From contig JAKSDE010000077.1 of NCBI GenBank assembly GCA_022360235.1, positions 1 through 14,631 of the forward strand: 14,631 nt of DNA, written 5' to 3'. This document shows, piece after piece, positions 1 to 7,756 of this stretch. Made by a program: the position numbers and the translations under genes. Source of the stretch: Cytophagales bacterium (GTDB lineage Bacteria > Bacteroidota > Bacteroidia > Cytophagales > Amoebophilaceae). The stretch's first letter is position 1, and every line of letters begins with the position of its first letter. Under the pieces are notes generated by a model. That model saw only the letters and a list, made by a program, of their open reading frames with translations. It had not been told where the DNA came from and did not search any database.

Positions 1-1
1 A

Positions 2-43
2 CAACGTGTAGAAATTTCTGCAACAGGTTGGTATAAGCAATAA
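2..43 (+). CDS. Possible 3' end of a gene entering from the left
   Basis: One plus-strand frame is open from the window edge to a TAA at 41-43 and reads QRVEISATGWYKQ. The other two plus frames stop at once or within 12 codons. Thirteen codons cannot identify a family, and an open frame this short can arise by chance. If real, it is the C-terminus of a gene whose body lies left of the window and which converges on nadB across about 200 bp of AT-rich DNA. Confidence 0.25.
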   Translation, partial: QRVEISATGWYKQ

Positions 44-85
44 AAAAATTTGGTAGTGTAATAATCTTTGTTTATATTTGCGACT

Positions 86-177
86 AAGTCTCAGAGGTCT
101 ATTAGATTTTCAAAGATATAAAGTTAAGTTATAGGATGTTTTTTATAGTGTGGTTTTCAGTAAGATCTCTGAGACTT
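86..177. repeat. Inverted repeat, 15-bp arms, 62-bp spacer
   Basis: The arms are 86-100 and 163-177; the reverse complement of the right arm matches the left arm at 14 of 15 bases (core AAGTCTCAGAG). The right arm runs into a T-rich stretch. The 62-bp spacer is too long for an ordinary intrinsic terminator, so a tiny inverted-repeat element or the paired ends of a decayed insertion is likelier. No open frame lies between the arms. The rest of 44-249 holds nothing else I can name. Confidence 0.45.
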
Positions 178-249
178 TTTTATTTACAAAAACACTCCTG
201 AAAATAAATCACCCCATTGCCCAATCATCTCATCACGCAAGGGATGATT

Positions 250-1812
250 TTATGCGAAGTCTACATTATAGAATCCCCCGCTATTCTTTTTTCTTTCTAT
301 AGACTGTTGTACAATGAGGTGGGCAACAGTAACAAGATTCCTAAGCTCACATAACTGTGTGGAAAGGATGTTCTTGTCATACAGCCTTTTAATTTCTTTC
401 CAGAACATGTTTATTCGCTTCATAGCAAAGTGGAGTCGTTCGTTCGAACGCACAATACCTACATAATCACTCATGGTATTTTGTAATGCCCTTCGGTTAT
501 GGGCAATTAAAACCATTTCCTTGAGTTGCGTAGTACCTTGAGCATCCCAGTCAGGAACGTTCGTTGCTAGCGAGCAATGCGCTAACTTTCTTACCGTACT
601 TACATAGCAGTGATGTGCATACACAAGGGCTTCTAACAGCGCATTAGAGGCGAGCCTGTTGGCGCCGTGTAGCCCTGTATGTGTACATTCGCCACAAGCA
701 TAAAGGTGGTTGATACACGTCTCACCTTGCAAGTTGACATCAACACCGCCACACTGATAATGGGCAGCCGGCACGACGGGGATCAAACCATATTGTGGGT
801 TAATACCTCGTCTTTTAAATTGTTTTCCTATATGTGGAAAGCGTTTGTGAAATAGCTCCGTCTCAAGATGACGGCAATCTAAAAACACATATTCATCCCC
901 CCGCGTTTTGAGCTCAAAGTCAATCGCTCTTGCCACAATATCTCGCGAGGCTAGTTCCTTCCGTTGATCATACTTGTGCATAAAAGGCTTGCCATCTTGA
1001 GTCAATAGCTGGGCACCTGCCCCCCGAACCGCTTCAGAAATAAGAAAGGCAGGGTTTTGATTTTTGTCATACAAGGCAGTAGGGTGAAACTGTATAAACT
1101 CCATGTGCCGAACGCGAGCCTTGGCGCGATAGGCTAAAGCAACGCCGTCTCCCGTGGCAATAGTAGGATTGGTTGTATAACTATACACCTGTCCACATCC
1201 CCCAGTAGCTAGCAAGGTAATACGCGAAAGAATTGTAATAATCTGCCTACTTTTTTGGTTGAGTGCATAAGCGCCATAGCAAGTAATGGGTGCTTGAGGC
1301 GTGCGAACGTTTTTCAGGTGATGCTGTGTGATTAAATCAACAACAAAGTGGTGTTGTAAAAGGGTTACATTAGCAAGTAACTTCACTTGGTGAAGCAGCT
1401 TACGTTCAACCTCTAGTCCAGTAATATCTTTATGGTGGATTACCCTTTTGACAGAATGCCCTCCTTCTTTCCTAAGGGCATACGTACCAGAAGGTTGTTT
1501 ATCAAAAGTTACTCCCCACCTTACTAATTCTTTTACACGCACAGGAGCCTCTTTCACAACGCATTCTACTACTTGTCGGTTGCACAAGTCATCGCCTGCT
1601 TGTAACGTATCTGTTATATGCTTTTCAAAAGAGTCGTACTGATCATCTACCTTCACAGCAATGCCTCCTTGTGCATATTTGGTGTTAGTTTCACTGTCCG
1701 ATGCCTTTGTGATAAGCGTAACCTTTGCCTCTGGAAGGTGTGTAGCTACCTTGATAGCATATGAAAGCCCGGCAATGCCTGAACCGATCACTAATACATC
1801 TGTCTGCATCAT
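250..1812 (-). CDS. nadB: L-aspartate oxidase NadB
   Basis: NadB is the flavoprotein that oxidises L-aspartate to iminoaspartate, which NadA condenses with dihydroxyacetone phosphate to quinolinate in de novo NAD synthesis. At 520 aa it is close to full length (E. coli 540 aa). Visible features: N-terminal FAD dinucleotide motif GSGIAG at residues 10-15; the flavin-contact stretch TKYAQGGIAV around 44-53; substrate-loop EGGHS at 116-120; HMEFIQFHPTAL at 236-247; and Arg290, His351 and Arg386 (in HGANRLASNALLE), which fall at the positions of the E. coli active-site residues. The C-terminal helical domain is complete. This fits NadB better than a fumarate reductase/succinate dehydrogenase flavoprotein. 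The start is the first of two consecutive ATGs; no Shine-Dalgarno site is visible, as is common in Bacteroidota. nadA and nadC are not adjacent. The gene lies 59 bp downstream of the LysM gene on the same strand, so co-transcription is possible. Confidence 0.95.
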   Translation of the reverse strand: MMQTDVLVIGSGIAGLSYAIKVATHLPEAKVTLITKASDSETNTKYAQGGIAVKVDDQYDSFEKHITDTLQAGDDLCNRQVVECVVKEAPVRVKELVRWGVTFDKQPSGTYALRKEGGHSVKRVIHHKDITGLEVERKLLHQVKLLANVTLLQHHFVVDLITQHHLKNVRTPQAPITCYGAYALNQKSRQIITILSRITLLATGGCGQVYSYTTNPTIATGDGVALAYRAKARVRHMEFIQFHPTALYDKNQNPAFLISEAVRGAGAQLLTQDGKPFMHKYDQRKELASRDIVARAIDFELKTRGDEYVFLDCRHLETELFHKRFPHIGKQFKRRGINPQYGLIPVVPAAHYQCGGVDVNLQGETCINHLYACGECTHTGLHGANRLASNALLEALVYAHHCYVSTVRKLAHCSLATNVPDWDAQGTTQLKEMVLIAHNRRALQNTMSDYVGIVRSNERLHFAMKRINMFWKEIKRLYDKNILSTQLCELRNLVTVAHLIVQQSIERKKNSGGFYNVDFA

Positions 1813-1871
1813 TTTGCTATGCTACTACAGAGAATAAGTTAAGTGTATTGTAGAGAAGTAGTCAATAGATG

Positions 1872-2684
1872 CTAAAAAATGTAGGAAATTTCAACAGGGA
1901 ATTTTGATTCTTCAGGGGCTAATATTTCTATAGCAGCCTCTGAAATACGTATGATGAGTTCGTGCTCATTAGGCTCCTCCAACCTCCCAACTACCCGTAC
2001 AAATACCTTTTTGTCATTCTTTTTATTACACACTTGTATAAGATTACCGATAGGTGCCGTACGATGCAAGGCAGCAAACACGCTTGTAGTTGCTGGTTGT
2101 GTAAATAACGATGCAAGCCCTGACTCTTGAGCCCGCCTACTATCTTTAGAGGGCTGTAGTTGTGACGACTGGTTAGGTTGTACAGGGGGTGCTTTCTCCC
2201 TTGCTTGGCTTTCCGCTACGCCCTGCTCTTTTTCTCGCTCCCCTTCTTGTTCTTCTTCTGCCCTTTCTTTTATAAGCAGTGTTTGGCCAACTTTTACTAT
2301 ATGATCCTCAAGGTGATTCCATTCCTTTAGCTGCTCAATAGATACGTTATACTTTTGCGCAATAGCATAGAGCGTTTCAGAAGATTCTACTACGTGCACT
2401 ATCCCTTCTTCTGAAGTTTTTTGTTCTTTAACAGGAATCACCAGCACTTCACCTACTTGAATCATTGTGCCTACTTGAGGGTTAAGTTTGCGTATTTCTT
2501 CAACCGTCACCCCATACTTTCTAGCTAATCCATAAAGCGTTTCTTCACTTGATACCGTGTGTTCAACCAGGGTATCAGCCATCATCGTGGTTGCTGTAAA
2601 GTCACCCTTTGCTTTCGTTTGATGAGACGCCAAGGCAAGTCCCCCTACCCACAGGGCTATCCTACTAATGAATCTGTAAAGCAT
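1872..2684 (-). CDS. Exported protein: two LysM repeats plus RlpA-like C-terminal domain
   Basis: 270 aa. Residues 1-25 look like a signal peptide (basic start, hydrophobic LWVGGLALA, then small residues), which supports the first ATG. LysM repeats, which bind peptidoglycan glycan, lie at about 41-84 (HTVSSEETLYGLARKYGVT) and 96-138 (HVVESSETLYAIAQKYNVS). A charged, low-complexity Glu/Lys/Gln-rich linker spans about 140-200. Residues 203-270 (AALHRTAPIGNLIQV, then KVFVRVVGRL) match the RlpA-type double-psi beta-barrel pattern of Bacteroidota LysM proteins. The NDRGPF-type segment of lytic RlpA is replaced by VVGRLEEPNE, so lytic transglycosylase activity is doubtful and a structural or wall-binding role in the periplasm is more likely. 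Its start overlaps the end of the upstream DUF4905-type gene by 20 bp, implying translational coupling. Confidence 0.85.
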   Translation of the reverse strand: MLYRFISRIALWVGGLALASHQTKAKGDFTATTMMADTLVEHTVSSEETLYGLARKYGVTVEEIRKLNPQVGTMIQVGEVLVIPVKEQKTSEEGIVHVVESSETLYAIAQKYNVSIEQLKEWNHLEDHIVKVGQTLLIKERAEEEQEGEREKEQGVAESQAREKAPPVQPNQSSQLQPSKDSRRAQESGLASLFTQPATTSVFAALHRTAPIGNLIQVCNKKNDKKVFVRVVGRLEEPNEHELIIRISEAAIEILAPEESKFPVEISYIF

Positions 2685-3489
2685 AACTCTCCACTGTATT
2701 TTTACCTTTCAAATATATCAATTGATCTTGTACTACAAAAAAAGTGCCTAGCCCTATCCCTCTCAATTCCTGATCAAGGGTTGTATGGAAGTCTATCGTA
2801 CCCCTTGGGTCTACGACTACTAAATTATTAATAAGGGCCTTTTCCTGGTAAAAATAAAAAGAAATTACAAAAAGTCCTTTGTACGCTAGGTAGTCACAAG
2901 CCTTTACCGCCCATAGAGAAAGTTTAGTTTGAATAAACTTTTGGATCGTTGCAAAAGCTGGGTCACTTTCTATAAAGTGAGTAGGGTACGCTTGTAGTGT
3001 ACGTTCTTCAGGGTGTTGACTTTTTGCTATATACTGTTGCGCTACATTTTCAGCTACATCAATCACCTTTCCCGTAGTTATATGCAAAATTTCATAGTTG
3101 GGTGTATCCTTGTTTGTTTGTTTACCAATGAGCCATTCGTCAGTATATGACAAGAAAGTAAATGCATTTTTTTGCCACTGTAGTCGTTGTGTTGGAAGGT
3201 CATAAGCGATGAGCGTTGTTTTGATAGGACTTTGCTGATCCTTATAAGTATGTAGTAAGAGCATATCCTTGACAACGGCGCTCATGCCAATCCACCAAAG
3301 TTCTGCAGGACGGATGAACGCCTCGCTGTGCAACTGCTTTTTTTTAAGATCAATCGTAGCAAAGCTTGTTTCGTGGTTTTCCTCCTTACGCAATGCTACA
3401 ACGAGCCACTTTGCCGCTTGATCCACCAGCATATTCCACACCTTTCCATCAAAAGAATGAGAGAAAAGTTGTTTTAATTTCTTTTTCAA
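2665..3489 (-). CDS. DUF4905-type protein of unknown function
   Basis: 274 aa, no signal peptide and no membrane segment, so probably cytoplasmic. The sequence resembles the DUF4905 family of Bacteroidota: an N-terminal FSHSFDGKVWNMLVD stretch, then SFATIDLKKKQL, ELWWIGMSAVVKDMLLLHTY and TTLIAYDLPTQRLQWQ, a pattern of short beta-strands with WW and aspartate turns suggestive of a propeller-like fold. No catalytic motif is visible and no function is known. The assignment rests on recalled family pattern, not a search. It begins with ATG after a 54-bp divergent gap and is the first gene of a minus-strand cluster with the LysM gene (20-bp overlap) and possibly nadB. The overlap suggests a shared envelope-related context. 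Confidence 0.7.
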   Translation of the reverse strand: MKKKLKQLFSHSFDGKVWNMLVDQAAKWLVVALRKEENHETSFATIDLKKKQLHSEAFIRPAELWWIGMSAVVKDMLLLHTYKDQQSPIKTTLIAYDLPTQRLQWQKNAFTFLSYTDEWLIGKQTNKDTPNYEILHITTGKVIDVAENVAQQYIAKSQHPEERTLQAYPTHFIESDPAFATIQKFIQTKLSLWAVKACDYLAYKGLFVISFYFYQEKALINNLVVVDPRGTIDFHTTLDQELRGIGLGTFFVVQDQLIYLKGKNTVESYALQIH

Positions 3490-3510
3490 TCGATTATTTC
3501 GTAGGTTTCA

Positions 3511-3518
3511 CAAAAATA
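3511..3518 (-). promoter_or_regulatory. Candidate Bacteroidota -7 box for the minus-strand cluster
   Basis: On the minus strand this reads TATTTTTG, an exact match to the Bacteroidota -7 consensus TAnnTTTG. It ends 22 bp before the DUF4905-type ATG, which would give a 5' leader of roughly 15 nt. I see no convincing -33 TTG at the right spacing, and such a box is easily found by chance in AT-rich DNA. Confidence 0.3.
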
Positions 3519-3543
3519 ATCACGAATAAGTGTATTTTAAAAG

Positions 3544-4917
3544 ATGCACAACATCCATCGACAAATAGTATACTCCATCTTTATAGGTCTTTGGGCAAGC
3601 TTTCTAAGTATTTATAGAGGGATGGCTACTACCCAGCGAAACAAAGTATTTCTCATGGAAATAAAAGCTACAATTGATCCTCGTATGAATCGTTATGTCA
3701 CATTGGCTTTGGAGGAGGCTGCGCAGGTAGGGGCTGACCAAATCATCATTGAAATGGATACCTATGGAGGTGCCGTGATAGATGCAGACGCGATTCGGGC
3801 TAGACTCCTGGCGTATGAGAAGCCTATTAGTGTCTTTATTAATAAAAACGCTGCTTCGGCAGGAGCCCTGATCTCAATTGCCTGTGATAGTATCTATATG
3901 GCACCTGGGGCTAGCATAGGCGCTGCCACCGTGGTTACTCCCGATGGCCAAGCAGCTCCCGATAAATATCAGTCTTTTATGCGTTCTATGATGCGTGCTA
4001 CGGCTGAAGCCCAACAAAGAAATCCTCAAATTGCTGAAGCCATGGTAGATGAAAGTATTGAAATAGAAGGCATTACTAGGTCTAATGAGGTGATTACTTT
4101 TACCACCCATGAAGCTATAAAACATGGATTCTGTGAAGGTGAAGTAAATACGATCGATGATATCTTAGCTAAAATTGGCGTTGAAAACTATAACCTTGTT
4201 TCCTTTCGTTTAAGCAAGACAGAGAAAATTATTGCCTTTTTCTTGAATCCATTGGTAAGTGGCTTACTCATCTTGATCATCATTGGTGGTATCTATTTTG
4301 AGCTACAAACGCCTGGAGTAGGATTTCCACTCATCGCTTCCTGCATCGCTTTAGCACTTTACTTCATTCCCCATTATCTCAATGGGTTGGTGGGCAATCT
4401 GGAAATTGTGTTATTCCTCTTAGGACTCGGACTTATCGCGCTTGAGTTGTTTGTTATCCCTGGTTTTGGGATCACAGGTATAGCCGGTATTATACTAACA
4501 GTAGGTGCATTAGTGATGACCATGCTTCACAATGATGTGTGGGATTTTACGTTTGTATTGTTAGAAGATATTGTTCAGGCTGTGACAGTAGTAATAAGTG
4601 CCTTGGCAGGCGCTATCGTACTTATCTTTATCGTAGGTGCCCGCTTTACGAGAAGTCGCTTTTTCAAAAACATAGCTTTACAAGAAGCCCAAAAGGCAAG
4701 CGAAGGTTATACCGCTAACTTTCAAACTACTTCGCTCGTAGGGAAGCAGGGGGTCGCCTACACCAAGCTGCGTCCCTCCGGTAAAATAATGATTGAAGGG
4801 GAAGTGTACGATGCCCATACAGGGGGCAACTACTTGGAAAAAGGTACGCCTATCATTGTAATAAGTGTAACAGGGACTTCCTTCACGGTGAAAGCTGCCC
4901 ATGAAGAAAACTTGTAA
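3544..4917 (+). CDS. NfeD-family membrane serine protease (ClpP/SppA-like N-domain)
   Basis: 457 aa, the long NfeD (NfeD1b) architecture. Residues 1-26 form a signal peptide or anchor. About 33-215 is a ClpP/SppA-class serine protease domain with the oxyanion region DTYGGAV at 72-78, the nucleophile Ser105 in NAASAGALI, and Lys141 as the likely partner of a Ser-Lys dyad as in the archaeal 1510-N protease. About four to six membrane segments follow (233-253, 260-278, 285-305, 308-328, 345-367). A C-terminal OB-fold NfeD domain occupies about 395-455 (LVGKQGVAYTKLRPSGKIMI). Such proteins usually act in membrane protein quality control with an SPFH/stomatin partner, normally the next gene; none is adjacent here. 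The ATG at 3544 is chosen because the signal-like segment follows it. The gene converges on pepP with one base between the stop codons. Confidence 0.9.
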   Translation: MHNIHRQIVYSIFIGLWASFLSIYRGMATTQRNKVFLMEIKATIDPRMNRYVTLALEEAAQVGADQIIIEMDTYGGAVIDADAIRARLLAYEKPISVFINKNAASAGALISIACDSIYMAPGASIGAATVVTPDGQAAPDKYQSFMRSMMRATAEAQQRNPQIAEAMVDESIEIEGITRSNEVITFTTHEAIKHGFCEGEVNTIDDILAKIGVENYNLVSFRLSKTEKIIAFFLNPLVSGLLILIIIGGIYFELQTPGVGFPLIASCIALALYFIPHYLNGLVGNLEIVLFLLGLGLIALELFVIPGFGITGIAGIILTVGALVMTMLHNDVWDFTFVLLEDIVQAVTVVISALAGAIVLIFIVGARFTRSRFFKNIALQEAQKASEGYTANFQTTSLVGKQGVAYTKLRPSGKIMIEGEVYDAHTGGNYLEKGTPIIVISVTGTSFTVKAAHEENL

Positions 4918-4918
4918 T

Positions 4919-6211
4919 CTATACTGAATGCATTAAATCTTCTATCTCTTCTGCTTCTATAGGTATCGTTGCCATCAAATCTTCTACCCCATTTTCTCTG
5001 ATAACTAGGTCATTTTCAAGTCTAACGCCTAGACATGCTTCTCTTATGTAAATGCCAGGTTCTACTGTAAGTACCATCCCTGGCTCGAATTTTCGATACA
5101 TATCCCCCACATCATGGGTAGCTAACCCTAGATGATGGGAAGTACCATGCATGAAATACTTTTTGTACGCTGGATTTTGTGGGTCTTGGTTTTTAATAGT
5201 AGTTTTATCTAGTAGGCCTAACCTCACCAATTCCTGTGTCATGATTTTACCTACTTCTTGGTGGTAGACAGGAAGCGAGTTGCCAGGAACTAACAGCTTC
5301 ATAGCTTCACGCATCACACGCAGTACAGCGTTGTATACCTCTTTCTGTCGCTGCGTAAAACGCCCGTTCACAGGTACCACTCTGGTAAGGTCAGCGCTAT
5401 AGTTAGCATACGTTGCCCCCATATCCAATAGAATGATATCTCCTTTCTTGCACATTTGGTCATTTGCTTCATAATGTAGTACACAAGAATTAGCGCCTGA
5501 GGCAATAATAGGACTGTAAGCAAAGCCTCTTGAACGATGACGGATAAATTCACGGATGAGTTCTGCTTCTAGTTCATATTCCATGATACCAGGCTTTATC
5601 ATTGGTAAGATTTTTCGAAAACCTTTTGCAGTTATTTCACATACTTTTTTGATCAACTCAATTTCAATTTCAGCTTTTACTGCCCTAAGATGATGCATAA
5701 TGGGGGCAAGCCGCTCATATCGATGGAGTGGATAGTTTGTTTTACACCATTCGATAAATCGTGCTTCTCGTGTCTGTACCTCTACTACAGCTCTCGGATG
5801 CTCGTTAGTATTTAGATATACATACGTAGCCTGTCCCATTAATGTGTTAAACTGTGATTTAAATGCATCAAGCCAATAAATGGTTTTAATCCCTGAGCTA
5901 GCTTGTGCCTGTTCTTTGGTGTACTTCTGTCCTTCCCAAATAGCAATTTTTTCATTCGTCTCTTTCAAAAATAAGATCTCTTTCAAGTGTTCTTCTTTCG
6001 CATCAGGGTATAAAACTAAGATAGTCTCTTCTTGATCAATGCCTGAAAGATAAAAGAGATCACTATTTTGTCGAAAAGGCATGGTGCCATCCGCGTTTTG
6101 AGGCATTATATCATTGGCATTGAGCACTACCAGGGAATTAGGCTTTAGGTGCTTGAAGAGGTTCTTTCTATTATTGATAAAGAGCGATGGGTCAATTGGG
6201 TTGTATCGCAT
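4919..6211 (-). CDS. pepP: Xaa-Pro aminopeptidase (M24B, PepP type)
   Basis: This metallopeptidase releases N-terminal residues that precede proline and would act in the cytoplasm in peptide turnover. It is 430 aa, the usual length. Residues 1-145 form the N-terminal AMP_N domain, with FRQNSDLFYLSGIDQEE at about 46-62. The pita-bread M24 catalytic domain fills the rest. The five metal ligands are all present: Asp263 (LLDMGA), Asp274 (YSADLTR), His359 (HGTSHHLGL), Glu384 (LTVEPGIYI) and Glu399 (VRLEND). His355 and His366 match the conserved substrate and proton-shuttle histidines of E. coli PepP, and Arg397 is also conserved. The start ATG has no obvious ribosome binding site. The gene lies 88 bp downstream of tRNA-Leu on the same strand, and its stop is one base from the convergent NfeD-family stop, so the two transcripts probably overlap at their 3' ends. 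Confidence 0.95.
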   Translation of the reverse strand: MRYNPIDPSLFINNRKNLFKHLKPNSLVVLNANDIMPQNADGTMPFRQNSDLFYLSGIDQEETILVLYPDAKEEHLKEILFLKETNEKIAIWEGQKYTKEQAQASSGIKTIYWLDAFKSQFNTLMGQATYVYLNTNEHPRAVVEVQTREARFIEWCKTNYPLHRYERLAPIMHHLRAVKAEIEIELIKKVCEITAKGFRKILPMIKPGIMEYELEAELIREFIRHRSRGFAYSPIIASGANSCVLHYEANDQMCKKGDIILLDMGATYANYSADLTRVVPVNGRFTQRQKEVYNAVLRVMREAMKLLVPGNSLPVYHQEVGKIMTQELVRLGLLDKTTIKNQDPQNPAYKKYFMHGTSHHLGLATHDVGDMYRKFEPGMVLTVEPGIYIREACLGVRLENDLVIRENGVEDLMATIPIEAEEIEDLMHSV

Positions 6212-6299
6212 AGTTTGAATGCTAAGACTTTCTTGTTTGATTTAATTTTGAGTAATACGCGGACAGCTTAAAAGCTTTAGTTTATTTTTACAAATGGTG

Positions 6300-6385
6300 T
6301 GCCAGGGGCGGGACTCGAACCCGCACGGGCATAGTTGCCCACAAGATTTTAAGTCTTGCGTGTCTACCAATTCCACCACCCTGGC
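6300..6385 (-). tRNA. tRNA-Leu (anticodon UAA)
   Basis: Read on the minus strand, the 86-nt gene starts GCCAGGG and ends CCCTGGC plus discriminator A, giving a perfect 7-bp acceptor stem. The anticodon arm is CAAGA-CTTAAAA-TCTTG with anticodon TAA. A long variable arm (class II) with its own stem (GGGCA/TGCCC) and the T arm GCGGG-TTCGAGT-CCCGC follow. The bases after the discriminator are CAC, so the CCA end is not encoded and must be added after transcription. Confidence 0.97.
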
Positions 6386-6737
6386 AGAGAGTTATTTTTT
6401 GATTGTATGATTTGTTAATTTTATGAACACTACGAGAAATACTGTGTTTTACACTTAAAATGACTTCTTAGTTCGCAATAACTCATGTATAGCGTAGCAA
6501 TGATTTGCAAGAAAACCTTTAAGGCACTCCAAAACCTTGCAAAAAATAGCTTGCCCTATGCTTGGTAAAGCACCTCATCAAGACCCATAGAGGAGTGTTT
6601 TCTACAGTCCCCTATCGAAGCCAGGAACTCAGAACTAAAAAAATAGAACCATCGAGTGTTATTAAGGGTCGACTAAATTATTCTAGCTTCGTCTGTCTCC
6701 TTCCCTCTTAAATCAGTTAATCAAAATCAATGCTTTG
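6386..6737. other. Intergenic stretch between the two tRNA genes
   Basis: 352 bp with no gene I can defend. It carries one inverted copy of the dispersed repeat also found after mraY (6600-6639). Left of it, a minus-strand frame of about 40 codons (around 6430-6553) is open and reads like eroded protein sequence (for example ATLYMSYCELRSHFK), but I cannot name a family and stops interrupt the frame upstream. This looks like insertion-element debris, not a live gene. Confidence 0.5.
6600..6639 (-). repeat. Dispersed repeat, copy 1 (inverted, partial)
   Basis: Read on the minus strand this begins TTTAGTTCTGAGTTCCTGG and matches 13959-13999 over about 40 bases with one substitution and two small indels. 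It covers only the first half of the unit seen after mraY. It faces copy 2 (7410-7452) in the opposite orientation across tRNA-Gly and the RNase R relic. Confidence 0.8.
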
Positions 6738-6810
<73 letters not shown>

Positions 6811-6838
6811 ACTTCATTTCTCTTCCCTAAAGAACGTA

Positions 6839-7366
6839 TCAAAGAAAACGAGATTCAAATTTAGCGAATACAGTGGAATTTTCAAGTAGGTTAGCAAAGA
6901 AAGATTTTACACTACCGTTTTCAATAGAAAAAATGTTTATGTGACTGTGGAATTCACTATGGTGAAAGCCATGAGTACTCTGTTTTAACGAGATGTTATC
7001 GTGCATACGTCTACTATCAGGAATGACAAGGGCAAAGTTGGAGAAAAGTTCTACACGCCCTACAAATTGCTCTCTATCTCTCTTAAGAACTTCAATTAGC
7101 CTTCCTTCTGGTCTTCTATCGGCTCCGACCGGGTGGATAATCACGACTTTGACCTGGTCTTTGTCAAGCGCAGTTGCTAAGTTCCTTTGATGTACCCATA
7201 TACCTTGCTCGTACGTTTGAGAAATAATGTAGACATAATTGGGGTTTACGTAGTCTACGCTACCTGCTACGTAGACAGATTTTCTTTTTAGGCGTTCTGT
7301 ATAAACAATAAGGCTATAGCACATTCCTCCGCAAAGATAGCCATATCTTATGTGAAGAAGGAGCAC
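6839..7366 (-). pseudogene. rnr: RNase R (rnr) relic: N-terminal OB/cold-shock part only
   Basis: The 175-codon frame starts at a GTG. Residues about 33-127 align by eye with the N-terminal RNA-binding part of Bacteroidota RNase R: GSVDYVNPNYVYIISQ, GIWVHQRNLATALDKDQVKV, RRPEGRLIEVLKR, EQFVGRVEL and FALVIPDSRRMHDNISL, the last being the usual lead-in to the second cold-shock domain. Intact RNase R is more than 650 aa and carries the RNB exonuclease domain and an S1 domain; both are missing. Residues 1-32 and 128-175 do not look like RNase R and are probably read-through into unrelated DNA. The gene is therefore cut at both ends and cannot degrade RNA. It is bracketed by inverted copies of a dispersed repeat, which suggests loss through rearrangement. 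A surviving small RNA-binding protein is possible but less likely. Confidence 0.7.
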
Positions 7367-7756
7367 AATGAATCAGTGACTTGTAAATGGGTAAGGTCTA
7401 TTTGTTAGTATAGGGGGCTAGAATCTTAAAGAATTCTACCAAATTATAGGCCTTTATTGGCTTTAAAAGGAGATTTTAGAAAAATTAGGGAAGCTTTCTA
7501 CACGCCCTGAATTAATATGGGTGGTTTCAATGTATTATTCTATAACCTCGTTTTGCAACAGTCTCAAAGCGTTAATGTTACAAACACGGTAACCACCATG
7601 AAGAAGCGAGTAAATTACTAAACTCAACGGTTTCTCTCCATTAGCAGCTGCTATCCCCTATGCCTTCCCTATCTGTCAGCTTCAAGCTAAAGCATAAAAG
7701 TGCAATGGAGAAGCATTAGAAAGACTTTACAGTAGACTGAGTGAGCATTTCTGGGA
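7367..7756. other. Intergenic stretch between the RNase R relic and the HIT gene
   Basis: 390 bp without a supportable gene; all frames are broken by stops. It contains dispersed repeat copy 2 (7410-7452), a partly repeat-like extension (TTATTGGCTTTAAAAGG near 7454-7470, loosely matched after mraY near 14057), and a 10-bp palindrome AGCAGCTGCT at 7643-7652. I read it as decayed mobile-element DNA. Confidence 0.5.
7410..7452 (+). repeat. Dispersed repeat, copy 2 (partial)
   Basis: It matches 13985-14028 with a few substitutions and one short gap; the shared core is AGAATCTTAAA, then ATTCT, then CAAATTATAGGCC. It covers the second half of the unit and is opposite in orientation to copy 1. Confidence 0.8.

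Noticed and set aside
1448..1642. Plus-strand open frame of 64 codons inside nadB
   Set aside because: It lies entirely within the antisense of a fully conserved nadB and shows no domain or start signal; it is a shadow frame. The same reasoning removed the other open frames opposite or inside mutS, pepP, the NfeD-family gene and mraY.
2559..2831. Plus-strand 90-codon open frame across the LysM/DUF4905 overlap
   Set aside because: It is antisense to two genes with clear domain content, and its composition (rich in Ser, Leu and Tyr) is what the reverse complement would give.
7049..7509. Shared 13-mer TTCTACACGCCCT in the RNase R relic and at about 7497, suggesting a duplicated rnr piece
   Set aside because: The match does not extend on either side and the second site has stops in the corresponding frame; I treat it as chance.
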